Below are positions 36,105 through 46,237 of a stretch of DNA of 64,000 nucleotides, piece after piece. Every line of letters starts with the position of its first letter. Position 1 is the stretch's first letter. Where the stretch lies: the NCBI RefSeq assembly GCF_018860805.1, contig NZ_JAHKQR010000011.1, positions 862,366 to 926,365 of the forward strand, written 5' to 3'. The notes beneath the pieces were generated by a model, which did not search any database, was not told the origin of the DNA, and saw nothing but the letters and a program-made list of their open reading frames with translations. This DNA comes from Aestuariibacter sp. A3R04 (GTDB lineage Bacteria; Pseudomonadota; Gammaproteobacteria; Enterobacterales; Alteromonadaceae). A program made the translations under genes and the position numbers.

Positions 36105-37142
36105 TTAAACGATCTCTACCTGTTCACCGTTACCGCGGGCTTCCACATGGCCCAATACCCAGGCTTTTTCACCTTCTTGCTGCAGAATGGACAATGCTTG
36201 TTCAACATCGTCTTCATTCACGACTAAAATCATACCCACACCACAATTGAAAGTGCGATACATTTCATGGGTTTCTACATTGCCGCTTTTCTGTAACCAG
36301 TTGAATACGGAAGGCCATTGCCAGCTTTTTTCATTGACCACAACTTTTGCGTCGTCAGGGAGTACGCGCGGAATATTTTCCCAGAATCCACCACCTGTGA
36401 TGTGAGAAATAGCTTCAACTTTCACCGCGTCTAACAGTGCGAGAACGGATTTAACATAGATTTTAGTTGGTGCTAAGAGATGATCTATCAAGGGGCGACC
36501 GTCTAGTTCAACATTCAGGTCCGTCTGACTGACTTCAATGATTTTGCGAACCAGAGAATAACCATTAGAGTGAGGGCCAGAAGCGCCAAGAGCGATAATT
36601 TGTTGTCCGGGCTTTACACCCGAACCATCGATTACACTGTCGGCTTCGACCACGCCAACACAGAATCCGGCGATATCATAGTCACCGTCGTGATACATGC
36701 CAGGCATCTCAGCGGTTTCACCGCCGATTAGTGCACATCCGGCCTGCTTGCAACCTGAGCCAATACCCGTGACCACGTCTGCAGCTACGTCTACATCCAG
36801 CTTGCCCGTGGCGTAATAATCCAGGAAAAACAACGGCTCTGCACCCTGAACAATAAGATCGTTAACACACATGGCGACCAGGTCGATTCCAACGGTATCG
36901 TGACGTCCTGCATCCATAGCAACACGCAGTTTTGTCCCTACTCCATCAGTGCCAGATACCAATAATGGCTTCTTGTATTTTGTGGGTAATTCACACAGTG
37001 CTCCAAAACCGCCAAGCCCGCCTTTTACTTCGGGGCGACGCGTCCCTTTTGTTACTGACTTTATACGTTCTACAAGCTGGTTACCGGCATCAATATCAAC
37101 ACCTGCGTCTTTATAACTCAATGATGTTTTGTTTTCGCTCAC
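36105..37142 (-). CDS. purM: phosphoribosylformylglycinamidine cyclo-ligase
   Basis: 345 residues, full length. PurM closes the imidazole ring to give aminoimidazole ribonucleotide using ATP. Landmarks are [12 protein letters not shown] at the N-terminus, [21 protein letters not shown] and [12 protein letters not shown]. It leads the purM-purN-DUF3108 operon and is divergent from the DUF2066 gene. I looked for a PurR box in its 200 bp upstream and did not find one matching the E. coli consensus. Confidence 0.97.
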   Translation of the reverse strand: MSENKTSLSYKDAGVDIDAGNQLVERIKSVTKGTRRPEVKGGLGGFGALCELPTKYKKPLLVSGTDGVGTKLRVAMDAGRHDTVGIDLVAMCVNDLIVQGAEPLFFLDYYATGKLDVDVAADVVTGIGSGCKQAGCALIGGETAEMPGMYHDGDYDIAGFCVGVVEADSVIDGSGVKPGQQIIALGASGPHSNGYSLVRKIIEVSQTDLNVELDGRPLIDHLLAPTKIYVKSVLALLDAVKVEAISHITGGGFWENIPRVLPDDAKVVVNEKSWQWPSVFNWLQKSGNVETHEMYRTFNCGVGMILVVNEDDVEQALSILQQEGEKAWVLGHVEARGNGEQVEIV

Positions 37143-37348
37143 GATCTGGCCCTGAAGGAGTGGTGGAAAAACGCGGATTCTACCAGCAACTCAGGTTAAG
37201 TCCAATGTGCTTTTGGGGTGTATTGTCACTCATCTATAATCGATAAAAAAAAGTTTTATATAAATCTAGATGCAAATTTGCGCCAGATAACAGACAATAG
37301 CCTTTCCGCTGTAACTATCTTTTTATCACGAGGTAATGGCTGATTTTC

Positions 37349-38617
37349 ATGTGTTTTTTATTTAAAAGCCGGGTAGGTTTAACGACAATGCTGATTGTTC
37401 TGCTTTCGTTTGTGTCGTTGGCTCGAGCCAGCTCCACAGTGTCAGTAGCGCAGGGCGTCATTGCCGTAGACGATCAGTCTCAACAGACCCAGCGCGGTGC
37501 CGCGAGAGAGGCAATGCGACAGGTTTTCATTAAAATGACCGGCCAGCGGGACATTGTTGATAACCCGGTGGTGAGTCATGTTATTCGCAATCCTCAGGAA
37601 TATTTGCGCTCTTACCGATTTGAAGCGGACGGAACGAATTTGCTGTATATAGCGGATTTTGATGCTGAAGCCCTAACCAGTTTGTTGAAGCAGGAAAGTT
37701 TACCGTTATGGGGCCAGAGACGCCCGGACACTTTGATTTGGCTCGCCCTGGAGAGTGACGATGGACAACGCGTAATCATTGAAGATAGCGCAAGCGATAC
37801 TGTCAAAGGGCCTATTAAGGCAATCGCGTCTGAACGGGGGGTTCCCGTGGTGTTTCCCCTTATGGATCTGGACGACAACACTCAAATTTCCACCTACGAC
37901 GTATGGGGGCGTTTTGCAGAACGACTCAAACATGCATCAGTGCGCTATGAACCTGATTTTGTCATAGGTGCCAGACTGTACAAAGTGAAAGCCAACACTA
38001 TTCCCGATTTTGAGGAAGAAAAGCGTACACAAGAGCAGGCATCAAGAGTGAAATTTGAAAATAATCGCCCCGCGTTTTCGGCCAGTGGTATGCAGGATCT
38101 CAGTGACTATCTGGTTGATGATCTCGTAGAAGAGGTGAGCAAGCCAGCATTTTCAAAAGAAGAATTTGTATCAATGAAACAACAGGCCTCAGTAGGCGAC
38201 TATGCCCTTGACTGGGTAATTATTTCCAAAGACGACGTGCAATTTGGCAGTTTGTACAACTCCGATGAAGAAGCCTTGTTGTCGTCTTTCATACAAGACT
38301 ACGCCGATTATTTGGGTAGCGAGTTTGCTATTATTCCCACTGGTGAAAACCTGGCGCTAAATGTTATCGAAATTTCAGTGGCAAACATAGACTCTTTGGT
38401 GAGCTATGCGCATATGATTGGGTATTTGTCAGAGATGAGTGTGGTAAACCGGGTGACGCTGACCAGACAAGAAGGCTCGGTGGCAACACTCTCACTTTCA
38501 CTACTGGCTGACACTGCTGATTTTTACAACCTGATTACTCTCGATGAACGTTTTAAACCGCTATCGGATAAATTTGGTCAGCCTAGCCAGGAACTAAATT
38601 TTTACTGGAATAACTAA
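37349..38617 (+). CDS. DUF2066 domain protein, exported
   Basis: 422 residues with a signal peptide (TMLIVLLSFVSLARA) and a long soluble domain starting STVSVAQGVIAV. GAAREAMRQVFIKMTGQRDI near residue 60 and QRRPDTLIWLALE near residue 130 are typical of DUF2066, a family found just upstream of hda in many marine gammaproteobacteria. Function is unknown. The gene ends 7 bp before hda, so the two are probably co-transcribed. The ATG at 37349 has only a distant GAGG as ribosome site, leaving the start slightly uncertain. Confidence 0.8.
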   Translation: MCFLFKSRVGLTTMLIVLLSFVSLARASSTVSVAQGVIAVDDQSQQTQRGAAREAMRQVFIKMTGQRDIVDNPVVSHVIRNPQEYLRSYRFEADGTNLLYIADFDAEALTSLLKQESLPLWGQRRPDTLIWLALESDDGQRVIIEDSASDTVKGPIKAIASERGVPVVFPLMDLDDNTQISTYDVWGRFAERLKHASVRYEPDFVIGARLYKVKANTIPDFEEEKRTQEQASRVKFENNRPAFSASGMQDLSDYLVDDLVEEVSKPAFSKEEFVSMKQQASVGDYALDWVIISKDDVQFGSLYNSDEEALLSSFIQDYADYLGSEFAIIPTGENLALNVIEISVANIDSLVSYAHMIGYLSEMSVVNRVTLTRQEGSVATLSLSLLADTADFYNLITLDERFKPLSDKFGQPSQELNFYWNN

Positions 38618-38624
38618 GGCGTTC

Positions 38625-39362
38625 ATGCAACTACCATTGCCCGTGTCATTACCCACTGATGAAACCTTCGCCAGTTTCGTCACGGGAGACAACGGCGCAG
38701 TGGTTAGCTTGCTGTCGACATTAGCTGACACAGGTCTGCAATGGCGATCATCACTGGCATTGCGGGTATTGGAAAAAAGTACTTTGCCCGGCGTAATGCT
38801 AGTAGGAGGTGCCGGAAAAGGTAAAAGCCATTTGTTATATGCGTTTTGTCATCAACTGGCTGATAAGGACATTGCTCACCTTTATCTCAATTTGGAAAAT
38901 GCCTTGCAGTGGACAACTGCAGTCTTTGATCATCTCGAGGGATTGCCCTTTCTCTGTCTTGACAATGTACATGCCATTGCCGGAAACGCTTACTGGGAAG
39001 AAGCCTTATTCGACTTTATTAATCGTGTCGTTGAACGACAATCCACCGTGTTACTGATGACGTCACGGTTAGGTGCAACACATCCATCCTTTAAATTGGC
39101 CGATTTGCGCTCCAGGCTTTCCTGGGGACTCACCTATCAGCTTCAGGCGTTAAACGATGATCTCAGAGCGCGAGTGCTTGCTGCCCGGGCAAGTGAACGG
39201 GGGCTCAAGTTTTCTTCTCAAGCCATTCAGTTTCTGCTTCATCATTGCGAACGGGACCTGCCTACCTTGCTGGCTATTCTTGAGCGGCTTGACGCCCGCT
39301 CACTGCAAGAACAAAAAAAAGTCTCAGTACGCATGGTGAAGCGGGAACTTGGCCTTGATTAG
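38625..39362 (+). CDS. hda: DnaA regulatory inactivator Hda
   Basis: 245 residues. Hda binds the DNA polymerase sliding clamp and promotes ATP hydrolysis by DnaA after initiation, preventing re-replication. The N-terminus MQLPLPVSLP carries the clamp-binding QLxLP motif at residues 2-6. The AAA+ core follows with a modified Walker A (GGAGKGKSHLLYA) and Walker B (FLCLDNVHA), and the arginine-finger region LADLRSRLSWG. It follows the DUF2066 gene by 7 bp and converges on the DUF2069 gene 3 bp away. Confidence 0.95.
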   Translation: MQLPLPVSLPTDETFASFVTGDNGAVVSLLSTLADTGLQWRSSLALRVLEKSTLPGVMLVGGAGKGKSHLLYAFCHQLADKDIAHLYLNLENALQWTTAVFDHLEGLPFLCLDNVHAIAGNAYWEEALFDFINRVVERQSTVLLMTSRLGATHPSFKLADLRSRLSWGLTYQLQALNDDLRARVLAARASERGLKFSSQAIQFLLHHCERDLPTLLAILERLDARSLQEQKKVSVRMVKRELGLD

Positions 39363-39365
39363 GCC

Positions 39366-40749
<1,384 letters not shown>

Positions 40750-40830
40750 TATGATAATATTCCTTATTGGATTACGGCAGTAATTCTAACAAGGTTAGCA
40801 ATCAAATCTACAAGCAGAGAATGAAAAAAC

Positions 40831-41325
40831 ATGAAAACACAGCAGTCCGCACTTGTGTTGGTATTTGCAGGGCTATGCGCCCTCGGGATTGGTCTATGGG
40901 CAAGCCCTGGATGGCAAAGCGACGCTATGACGCTCAGTGGTGAAAACGTGGCCTGGAGACATGGGGATAAAAGCTGGAAAGTTATTAACTTCTTTGCACC
41001 TTGGTGTTCACCTTGCCTGAGGGAAATACCGGCGCTAAATATACTGCATCAGCATCGGCTTTCCGGTGTGAAAATTTATGGCGTTAGCTACGACCCTGCC
41101 AATCGCCAACAATTACAAACACTGGTTGATGAGCTAGATATTCAGTACCCGGTTATCCTGGTGGACGACAAGACGGTATTTCCGATGTCGACGCCACCTT
41201 ACTTGCCGGCCACGTTTATTATCTCACCGGATGGGGAGGTTGTGCACAGCCTGTTTGGTGAACAAGATGCAGAGTCGCTTAAAGCGTTGCTGGAAAAAGC
41301 GGCTGGCACGTCGGCAATATTATAG
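40831..41325 (+). CDS. TlpA-like thioredoxin-family protein, membrane-anchored
   Basis: 164 residues. An N-terminal hydrophobic segment (residues 7-25) is a signal anchor. The thioredoxin active site is FFAPWCSPCLREIP with C59 and C62, and the cis-proline region is PPYLPATFIISPDGE. Such proteins reduce periplasmic disulfides, often in cytochrome c maturation or under stress. Its 3' end overlaps the convergent bepA by 6 bp. Neighbouring BepA handles outer-membrane protein disulfide folding, which suggests a redox link but does not prove it. Confidence 0.87.
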   Translation: MKTQQSALVLVFAGLCALGIGLWASPGWQSDAMTLSGENVAWRHGDKSWKVINFFAPWCSPCLREIPALNILHQHRLSGVKIYGVSYDPANRQQLQTLVDELDIQYPVILVDDKTVFPMSTPPYLPATFIISPDGEVVHSLFGEQDAESLKALLEKAAGTSAIL

Positions 41326-42783
41326 TCGCTTGAGTCTTTCCACATCGTCTCTGAATTGTTTTATCCGTGCGCGAATTCGCTGTTTATCCAAGTGATTGTC
41401 GCCACTGAAGTTGTAGGCGAATTGGAGTTCATCGATAGCCCGTTCGTAGGCGCCGTTTAAGGCCATGACTTCCGCTTTGCTTTGGTGCATTCCCTTGTAG
41501 TTTTTACTCTGTTTGTAAGCTTCGCTTAACAACTGATGGGCAATTTCATAGTCGGGATGCACGAGGAGAAAATCTTTTAAAACCGCAATGGCCTCGAGGT
41601 ATAACCCGCCCTGAATCATGGCATTAGCCTGATTTAGCGCTAATACCTGGTTCCTTGGAGTTCTTGCTAAATGCGGTCTCAGACGTTCAACTGCATCTTC
41701 TGCGTTGCCCATAGCCAGGGAAATGTCTGTTACCACGTCGAGGTAAAACAAATTTTCCGGATCGCCCTGCAATAACGTGTCCATGACAGCTTTGGCCTCA
41801 CTGACATTTTCATTGCGCAAATAGGACAGCGCCAGCCCGTACAGTGCAGCCTCTCGTATCACGTAATCCCTTTTTTCAACGGCGTCTTTGTAATAGTCCA
41901 AGCTGTATTTTTTATCTAGCGTGTAGCGTGCCATTACACGGGCTTTTGCCAGTTGAAATGACAAGCTAGGGGCTAGGCGGACAGGTGGGAAATCTCCCGC
42001 CCGGTTGCGTGCATCAGCTATTCTGTTTTCCGTTAGCGGGTGAGACAATAATCGCGCCGGAGGGCGGGACACCATCCGGTACTGTTCCGCTAAGGTTGAA
42101 AAAAATGTTGCAGCGCCGTTAGGGTCAAAGCCCGAACGAGCAAGCATGGCAATGCCGATGCGGTCTGCTTCCTGCTCGTTACTGCGGGTGTAATCAATTT
42201 GCATTTGTGCAGACGTTGCCTGACCGGCTGAAATGGCAGCCATACCGGCTTGAGGGTCTGCCATCGCCAGTAGTACTCCCCCGAGCATGGTGGCCAAAGC
42301 TATGGGCGCTGCACGTTGCTGTGCCTGCATTCGTCTGGCAAGGTGCCTTTGGGTTACGTGGGCTATTTCGTGAGCGAGAACCGATGCCAGTTCACTTTCA
42401 TTTTTTGCATTGTGAATGAGGCCGGTATGGACACCTATATGGCCGCCGAAGAATGCAAATGCGTTTATAGCTTTGTTGTTAACCCAAAAAAATTCAAAGG
42501 GAAATTTACTGTTTTCTGCCTCAATGACTAAACGGTTGCCTAAATCCTGGAGATATTCATCTAAAACGGGATCGCCTATAATAGGGGCCTGCCCCCGCAT
42601 CTGTCGCATAACGGCATCGCCTATCAACATTTCTTTGTCGAGGGGAAGGGCATCTGAGGCCACAACACCAATTTCTGGCAGGGCATTTTTGTCGGTATAA
42701 GACGCGTCCTGTGCGACAGCGGCTAAGCTGCACGCCATCATGAGTAATCCGCACTTTAACCCTTTTCTCGCTTTGTCTCTCAT
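41320..42783 (-). CDS. bepA: beta-barrel assembly-enhancing protease BepA (M48)
   Basis: 487 residues, the same length as E. coli BepA. A signal peptide (CGLLMMACSLAAVAQ) exports it to the periplasm. The zinc protease motif is H138-E-I-A-H142 in SVLAHEIAHVTQRH, and NEQEADRIGIAML supplies the third ligand. Four or more tetratricopeptide-like repeats form the C-terminal half from about residue 300. BepA helps LptD and other outer-membrane proteins fold and degrades stalled ones. About 265 bp before the divergent perM gene contain only an ACACATGATGTGT palindrome (42934-42946). Confidence 0.95.
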   Translation of the reverse strand: MRDKARKGLKCGLLMMACSLAAVAQDASYTDKNALPEIGVVASDALPLDKEMLIGDAVMRQMRGQAPIIGDPVLDEYLQDLGNRLVIEAENSKFPFEFFWVNNKAINAFAFFGGHIGVHTGLIHNAKNESELASVLAHEIAHVTQRHLARRMQAQQRAAPIALATMLGGVLLAMADPQAGMAAISAGQATSAQMQIDYTRSNEQEADRIGIAMLARSGFDPNGAATFFSTLAEQYRMVSRPPARLLSHPLTENRIADARNRAGDFPPVRLAPSLSFQLAKARVMARYTLDKKYSLDYYKDAVEKRDYVIREAALYGLALSYLRNENVSEAKAVMDTLLQGDPENLFYLDVVTDISLAMGNAEDAVERLRPHLARTPRNQVLALNQANAMIQGGLYLEAIAVLKDFLLVHPDYEIAHQLLSEAYKQSKNYKGMHQSKAEVMALNGAYERAIDELQFAYNFSGDNHLDKQRIRARIKQFRDDVERLKRL

Positions 42784-43049
42784 TGGACCTTTTCTGTGAG
42801 TACTACGTGATCTATGACATGTAGAGTAGATAACACCCTGCTAAGTTTCATTTTTTCCATCGCGATATTTCAGCATTGTGCCGCAACCGCTCGGTGAATA
42901 CCACCTGGAATCATGCATAATACCCCATACACTACACATGATGTGTCATCGTTAATTTGCTGGTTGGACAGCGCATGCGGGATTCAGTTGCCAATCACGG
43001 GTAACTTCCCCTATGATGCGGATCCTTCTTGTTCACGCAGAGCATAGAT

Positions 43050-44132
43050 ATGAGTTTATTCAGCGTATTCGGCCGCTGGTACCGCCGAAAATTTTCCGAC
43101 CCTGATGCAGCTATGCTGCTCATATTGCTCCTGCTTACAGCCGCTGTTCTTGTGTTTTGGGGCGGCTTGATCATGCCGGTATTGGTTGCGGCCGTTATTG
43201 CTTATTTGCTTGATTGGCCGGTGAATCGCCTTGTCAATGTCGGTATAAGCCGAACCCTTTCTTGCAGTGTGGTGATGCTGCTATTCGTCGCACTTACCAT
43301 TATGCTGGTTATTGGGCTATTGCCAACTGTCAGTCGTCAAAGTGTGAATCTAATTCAGGAAACGCCGCTTATCTGGCAAAATGCCCAAGCATGGTTTCTT
43401 CGCCTGCCGGAAAAATATCCCGATTACATTCAGGTTTATCAAATCACAAATTTGATGGAAAGTATCAATGAACACCTTGTTGATGTCGGGCAGCAATTAC
43501 TCACTGCGTCGGTGAGTTCCATTGGTAATCTTGCAGCTGTATTGGTGTATATGATCCTAGTGCCTTTGATGGTGTTCTTTATGCTTAAAGACAAATTATT
43601 CTTTTTAGATAGTATTTCTTCTTTACTGCCAAAAGAACGTCGCCTGATTACACAGGTTGGGCATGAAATGAATACCCAAATTGCCAATTACATTCGCGGT
43701 AAAGTAATTGAAATTATCATCGTAGGGACAGTGTCTTGTATTGCTTTTGTACTTATGGACTTGCGATATGCCATTTTGCTGGGCATTCTGGTGGGCTTGT
43801 CTGTACTGATCCCTTATATCGGGGCTGCGGTGGTGACTATTCCGGTTGCAGTGGTCGCATTATTTCAGTGGGGGGTGACGCCTGATTTTTGGTATTTAAT
43901 GATAGCGTATGCCATTATTCAGGCGCTGGATGGCAACTTACTCGTTCCTCTGCTTTTCAGTGAGGCTGTCAGTCTTCACCCGCTGTACATTATTATTGCA
44001 GTGCTTTTTTTCGGCGGGTTGTGGGGTTTCTGGGGAGTGTTTTTCGCCATTCCGCTGGCAACCTTGGTTAAGGCTGTAATAACAGCGTGGTCGGACGGTA
44101 CTGACGAGGGGACTGTGAGTACCGTGGACTAG
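43050..44132 (+). CDS. perM: AI-2E family transporter PerM-like
   Basis: 360 residues from the ATG at 43050; a TTG at 43029 would add seven residues without support. It has about eight membrane segments in the usual AI-2E transporter pattern: a short N-terminal pair, a long amphipathic middle part (about residues 90-165) and a C-terminal bundle with LVGLSVLIPYIGAAVVTIPVA and ALDGNLLVPLLFSEAVSLHP. The family exports small molecules or moves ions. Its place between bepA and bcp repeats the E. coli order (yfgO). Confidence 0.9.
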   Translation: MSLFSVFGRWYRRKFSDPDAAMLLILLLLTAAVLVFWGGLIMPVLVAAVIAYLLDWPVNRLVNVGISRTLSCSVVMLLFVALTIMLVIGLLPTVSRQSVNLIQETPLIWQNAQAWFLRLPEKYPDYIQVYQITNLMESINEHLVDVGQQLLTASVSSIGNLAAVLVYMILVPLMVFFMLKDKLFFLDSISSLLPKERRLITQVGHEMNTQIANYIRGKVIEIIIVGTVSCIAFVLMDLRYAILLGILVGLSVLIPYIGAAVVTIPVAVVALFQWGVTPDFWYLMIAYAIIQALDGNLLVPLLFSEAVSLHPLYIIIAVLFFGGLWGFWGVFFAIPLATLVKAVITAWSDGTDEGTVSTVD

Positions 44133-44146
44133 TTTGCGGTGCCGCG

Positions 44147-44168
44147 AAAAAGCCCGTAGGCGGGCTTT
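44147..44168. terminator. bidirectional terminator between perM and bcp
   Basis: AAAGCCCG and CGGGCTTT pair perfectly around TAGG, and CGCG outside the stem can extend the pairing. A and T runs at both sides serve the two converging genes. Confidence 0.8.
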
Positions 44169-44174
44169 CGCGGG

Positions 44175-44642
44175 TTATGCGTTGTCAAGATAAGCTAAGA
44201 CCACTTGATGGTGTTCTTTTGTTTTGAATTTGTCGAAGGCTTTTTCGATGACGCCGTGTTCATTGATGAGAAAACTGATCCGGTGTATGCCGTCGTATTC
44301 CCGCCCCATGAACTTTTTCAAGCCCCACACACCAAAAGCGTCAGCGACAGCGTGGTCTTCATCAGACAAGAGCGTAAAATTCAATTGCTCTTTTTCAATA
44401 AATTTAGGCAACCGTTTCACCGGATCCGGGCTAATACCCAACACCTCGACATTATGTGCCTTCAGGGCGCTCTGGCTGTCGCGCAAGTTTTGCGCCTGTA
44501 CTGTACAACCTGGCGTCATGGCTTTAGGATAGAAATACACCAGTACTTTCTTGCCGGTAAATTGAGCAAGGCTTACGCTGTTGCTGTCTTGGTCGGGCAG
44601 TGTAAACGTTGGGGCAACTTCGCCTGCAGTTAAGGTTTTCAT
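44175..44642 (-). CDS. bcp: thiol peroxidase Bcp (PrxQ type), single-cysteine form
   Basis: 155 residues. Bcp reduces hydrogen peroxide and organic hydroperoxides using thioredoxin. The peroxidatic cysteine is C46 in MTPGCTVQAQNLRD. In E. coli the resolving cysteine lies five residues later (CTVQAC), but here that position is Gln, and I count no other Cys in the chain, so this is a one-cysteine form that needs another thiol to recycle. It overlaps gcvR by 4 bp and is co-transcribed with it, as in E. coli. Confidence 0.93.
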   Translation of the reverse strand: MKTLTAGEVAPTFTLPDQDSNSVSLAQFTGKKVLVYFYPKAMTPGCTVQAQNLRDSQSALKAHNVEVLGISPDPVKRLPKFIEKEQLNFTLLSDEDHAVADAFGVWGLKKFMGREYDGIHRISFLINEHGVIEKAFDKFKTKEHHQVVLAYLDNA

Positions 44643-45178
44643 ATATCTCCTTTGTATTTATCAACCACAGCGCCGGTGAGGTTTAGCGACGCGTAGAGGG
44701 TGTCCAGTTCGTGTTTTAATTGTTCAAAGTCAATGTCGTCGGGTACGCTGACAACGAATTTACACCGCACAGTTGTCTGATTTTTGCATTTATCTACATC
44801 TGTACTTTGTCGAAAGGCATTAATTGAAACATGGCGATCAGCAAAAAAGCCTGTCACTGTTCTCAATAGTCCAGGGCTATCTTCACCACTAAATGATACA
44901 TCGTATAGATGACTGAGGTTTTGCTTTTCGTGGTGGCTGGTTCGTTTGAGTACCGATAATAGTCCGAGATGCTGACATAGCGTGGGCAGTGTTAGTTCAG
45001 CGCGGGTTACAGCCTGGTGTGTGCCCTCTATTATCATCGTTAAGGAAAACTCTTTGCCGTATATGGCTTGGCGGCTGTCCAGTATGTTGCATTGCGATTC
45101 AGAGACTGCACCGGCAATTTCGCTGAGAATACCACTTTTGTCGGTACCCAGTATGGTTACGATCAGTTGATGATTCAT
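44639..45178 (-). CDS. gcvR: glycine cleavage system transcriptional repressor GcvR
   Basis: 179 residues forming two ACT domains: the first begins LIVTILGTDKSGILSEIAGAV, the second YDVSFSGEDSPGLLRTVTGFF near residue 95. GcvR binds glycine and blocks the activator GcvA, turning down the gcv operon. It is upstream of bcp on the same strand and divergent from dapA, the conserved arrangement in gammaproteobacteria. Confidence 0.93.
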   Translation of the reverse strand: MNHQLIVTILGTDKSGILSEIAGAVSESQCNILDSRQAIYGKEFSLTMIIEGTHQAVTRAELTLPTLCQHLGLLSVLKRTSHHEKQNLSHLYDVSFSGEDSPGLLRTVTGFFADRHVSINAFRQSTDVDKCKNQTTVRCKFVVSVPDDIDFEQLKHELDTLYASLNLTGAVVDKYKGDI

Positions 45179-45340
45179 GACTTCTCGTTTTTAATAATTT
45201 TCTAAAGAATGGTAGCACAGAGTTTTTTTACCTTGCTAGTGTATGTTCGACAAAGTAAATAATCTTAAAAAGGCAGCAAAGCGGCTTGTTTTTGACAGTT
45301 TACCTCATTAACATGTGCGCTCACAAAAGCGGGAGAGATT

Positions 45341-46228
45341 ATGTTTAAAGGCAGTTACGTCGCACTTGTTACGCCAATGAATGAAGCTGGCGAGATAGAT
45401 TATTCTGCATTGCAGAAGTTGGTTCAGTTTCACGTTGAGCAGGGTACGCATGGAATTGTGTCAGTTGGCACAACGGGCGAATCAGCGACTTTGCCGTTCG
45501 AAGAACATATCGAAGTGGTCAAACGCACGGTAGAGTACGCCGAGGGAAAAATTCCTGTTATTGCGGGCAGCGGTGCCAATGCAACTGATGAAGCCATTTT
45601 TCTCAGTGAGCAAATGGCAGGCTTGGGTATAAACGGCTTTTTGAGTGTGGTGCCGTATTACAACAAACCGCAACAACGTGGAATGGTAAAACATTTCGAG
45701 GCGGTTGCCGATGCCACGGATTTACCTGTGCTGCTGTACAATGTACCTGGCCGTACGGTTGCCGATCTGCTGCCTGAGACCGTCGCTGAATTGGCGTCTC
45801 ATAGAAATATAGTTGGATTGAAAGATGCAACAGGTGATTTAGCACGCTTAAAAGCAACACAAACGCTGGTGCCAGATGATTTTGTTCTGCTCAGTGGTGA
45901 CGATGGCAGCAGTGCTGAGTTTTTATGTGCTGGCGGCCACGGAGTGATTTCCGTAACTGCCAATGTAGTGCCCCGGGCAATTTCAGATATGTGCAATGCG
46001 GCTCATGCCGGTGACTATGAAGAATGTCGCAAGATTAACGCCTCTATTGCAGACCTCCACGATGGTATGTTTATTGAGCCTAATCCGGTAATGCCCAAAT
46101 GGGCATTGTACAAAATGGGGCTCATGCAAAGTGCTGAATTACGTTTGCCAATGGTTTTACCGGAACTTACGAGCCAAAAACAACTCGAAGAACTATTAAA
46201 AAAATACGCATTGATTTCTGGTTATTAA
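45341..46228 (+). CDS. dapA: 4-hydroxy-tetrahydrodipicolinate synthase
   Basis: 295 residues. DapA condenses pyruvate with aspartate semialdehyde, the first step committed to lysine and meso-diaminopimelate. The Schiff-base lysine is K161 in IVGLKDATGD; T44-T45 (GTTGESATL), Y133 and R138 (LYNVPGRT) complete the active site. The length matches E. coli DapA (292). It is followed 9 bp later by bamC in the usual operon, linking wall precursor and outer-membrane assembly genes. Confidence 0.97.
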   Translation: MFKGSYVALVTPMNEAGEIDYSALQKLVQFHVEQGTHGIVSVGTTGESATLPFEEHIEVVKRTVEYAEGKIPVIAGSGANATDEAIFLSEQMAGLGINGFLSVVPYYNKPQQRGMVKHFEAVADATDLPVLLYNVPGRTVADLLPETVAELASHRNIVGLKDATGDLARLKATQTLVPDDFVLLSGDDGSSAEFLCAGGHGVISVTANVVPRAISDMCNAAHAGDYEECRKINASIADLHDGMFIEPNPVMPKWALYKMGLMQSAELRLPMVLPELTSQKQLEELLKKYALISGY

Positions 46229-46237
46229 GGATCCCCA

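Noticed and set aside
37143-37348. PurR box upstream of purM
   Set aside because: Nothing resembling ACGCAAACGTTTGCGT was found.
42934-42946. ACACATGATGTGT palindrome between bepA and perM
   Set aside because: It is short and could be chance; I know of no matching regulator.
44205-44633. 142-residue plus-strand frame opposite bcp
   Set aside because: It is antisense to a well-supported bcp gene and has no protein-like motifs.
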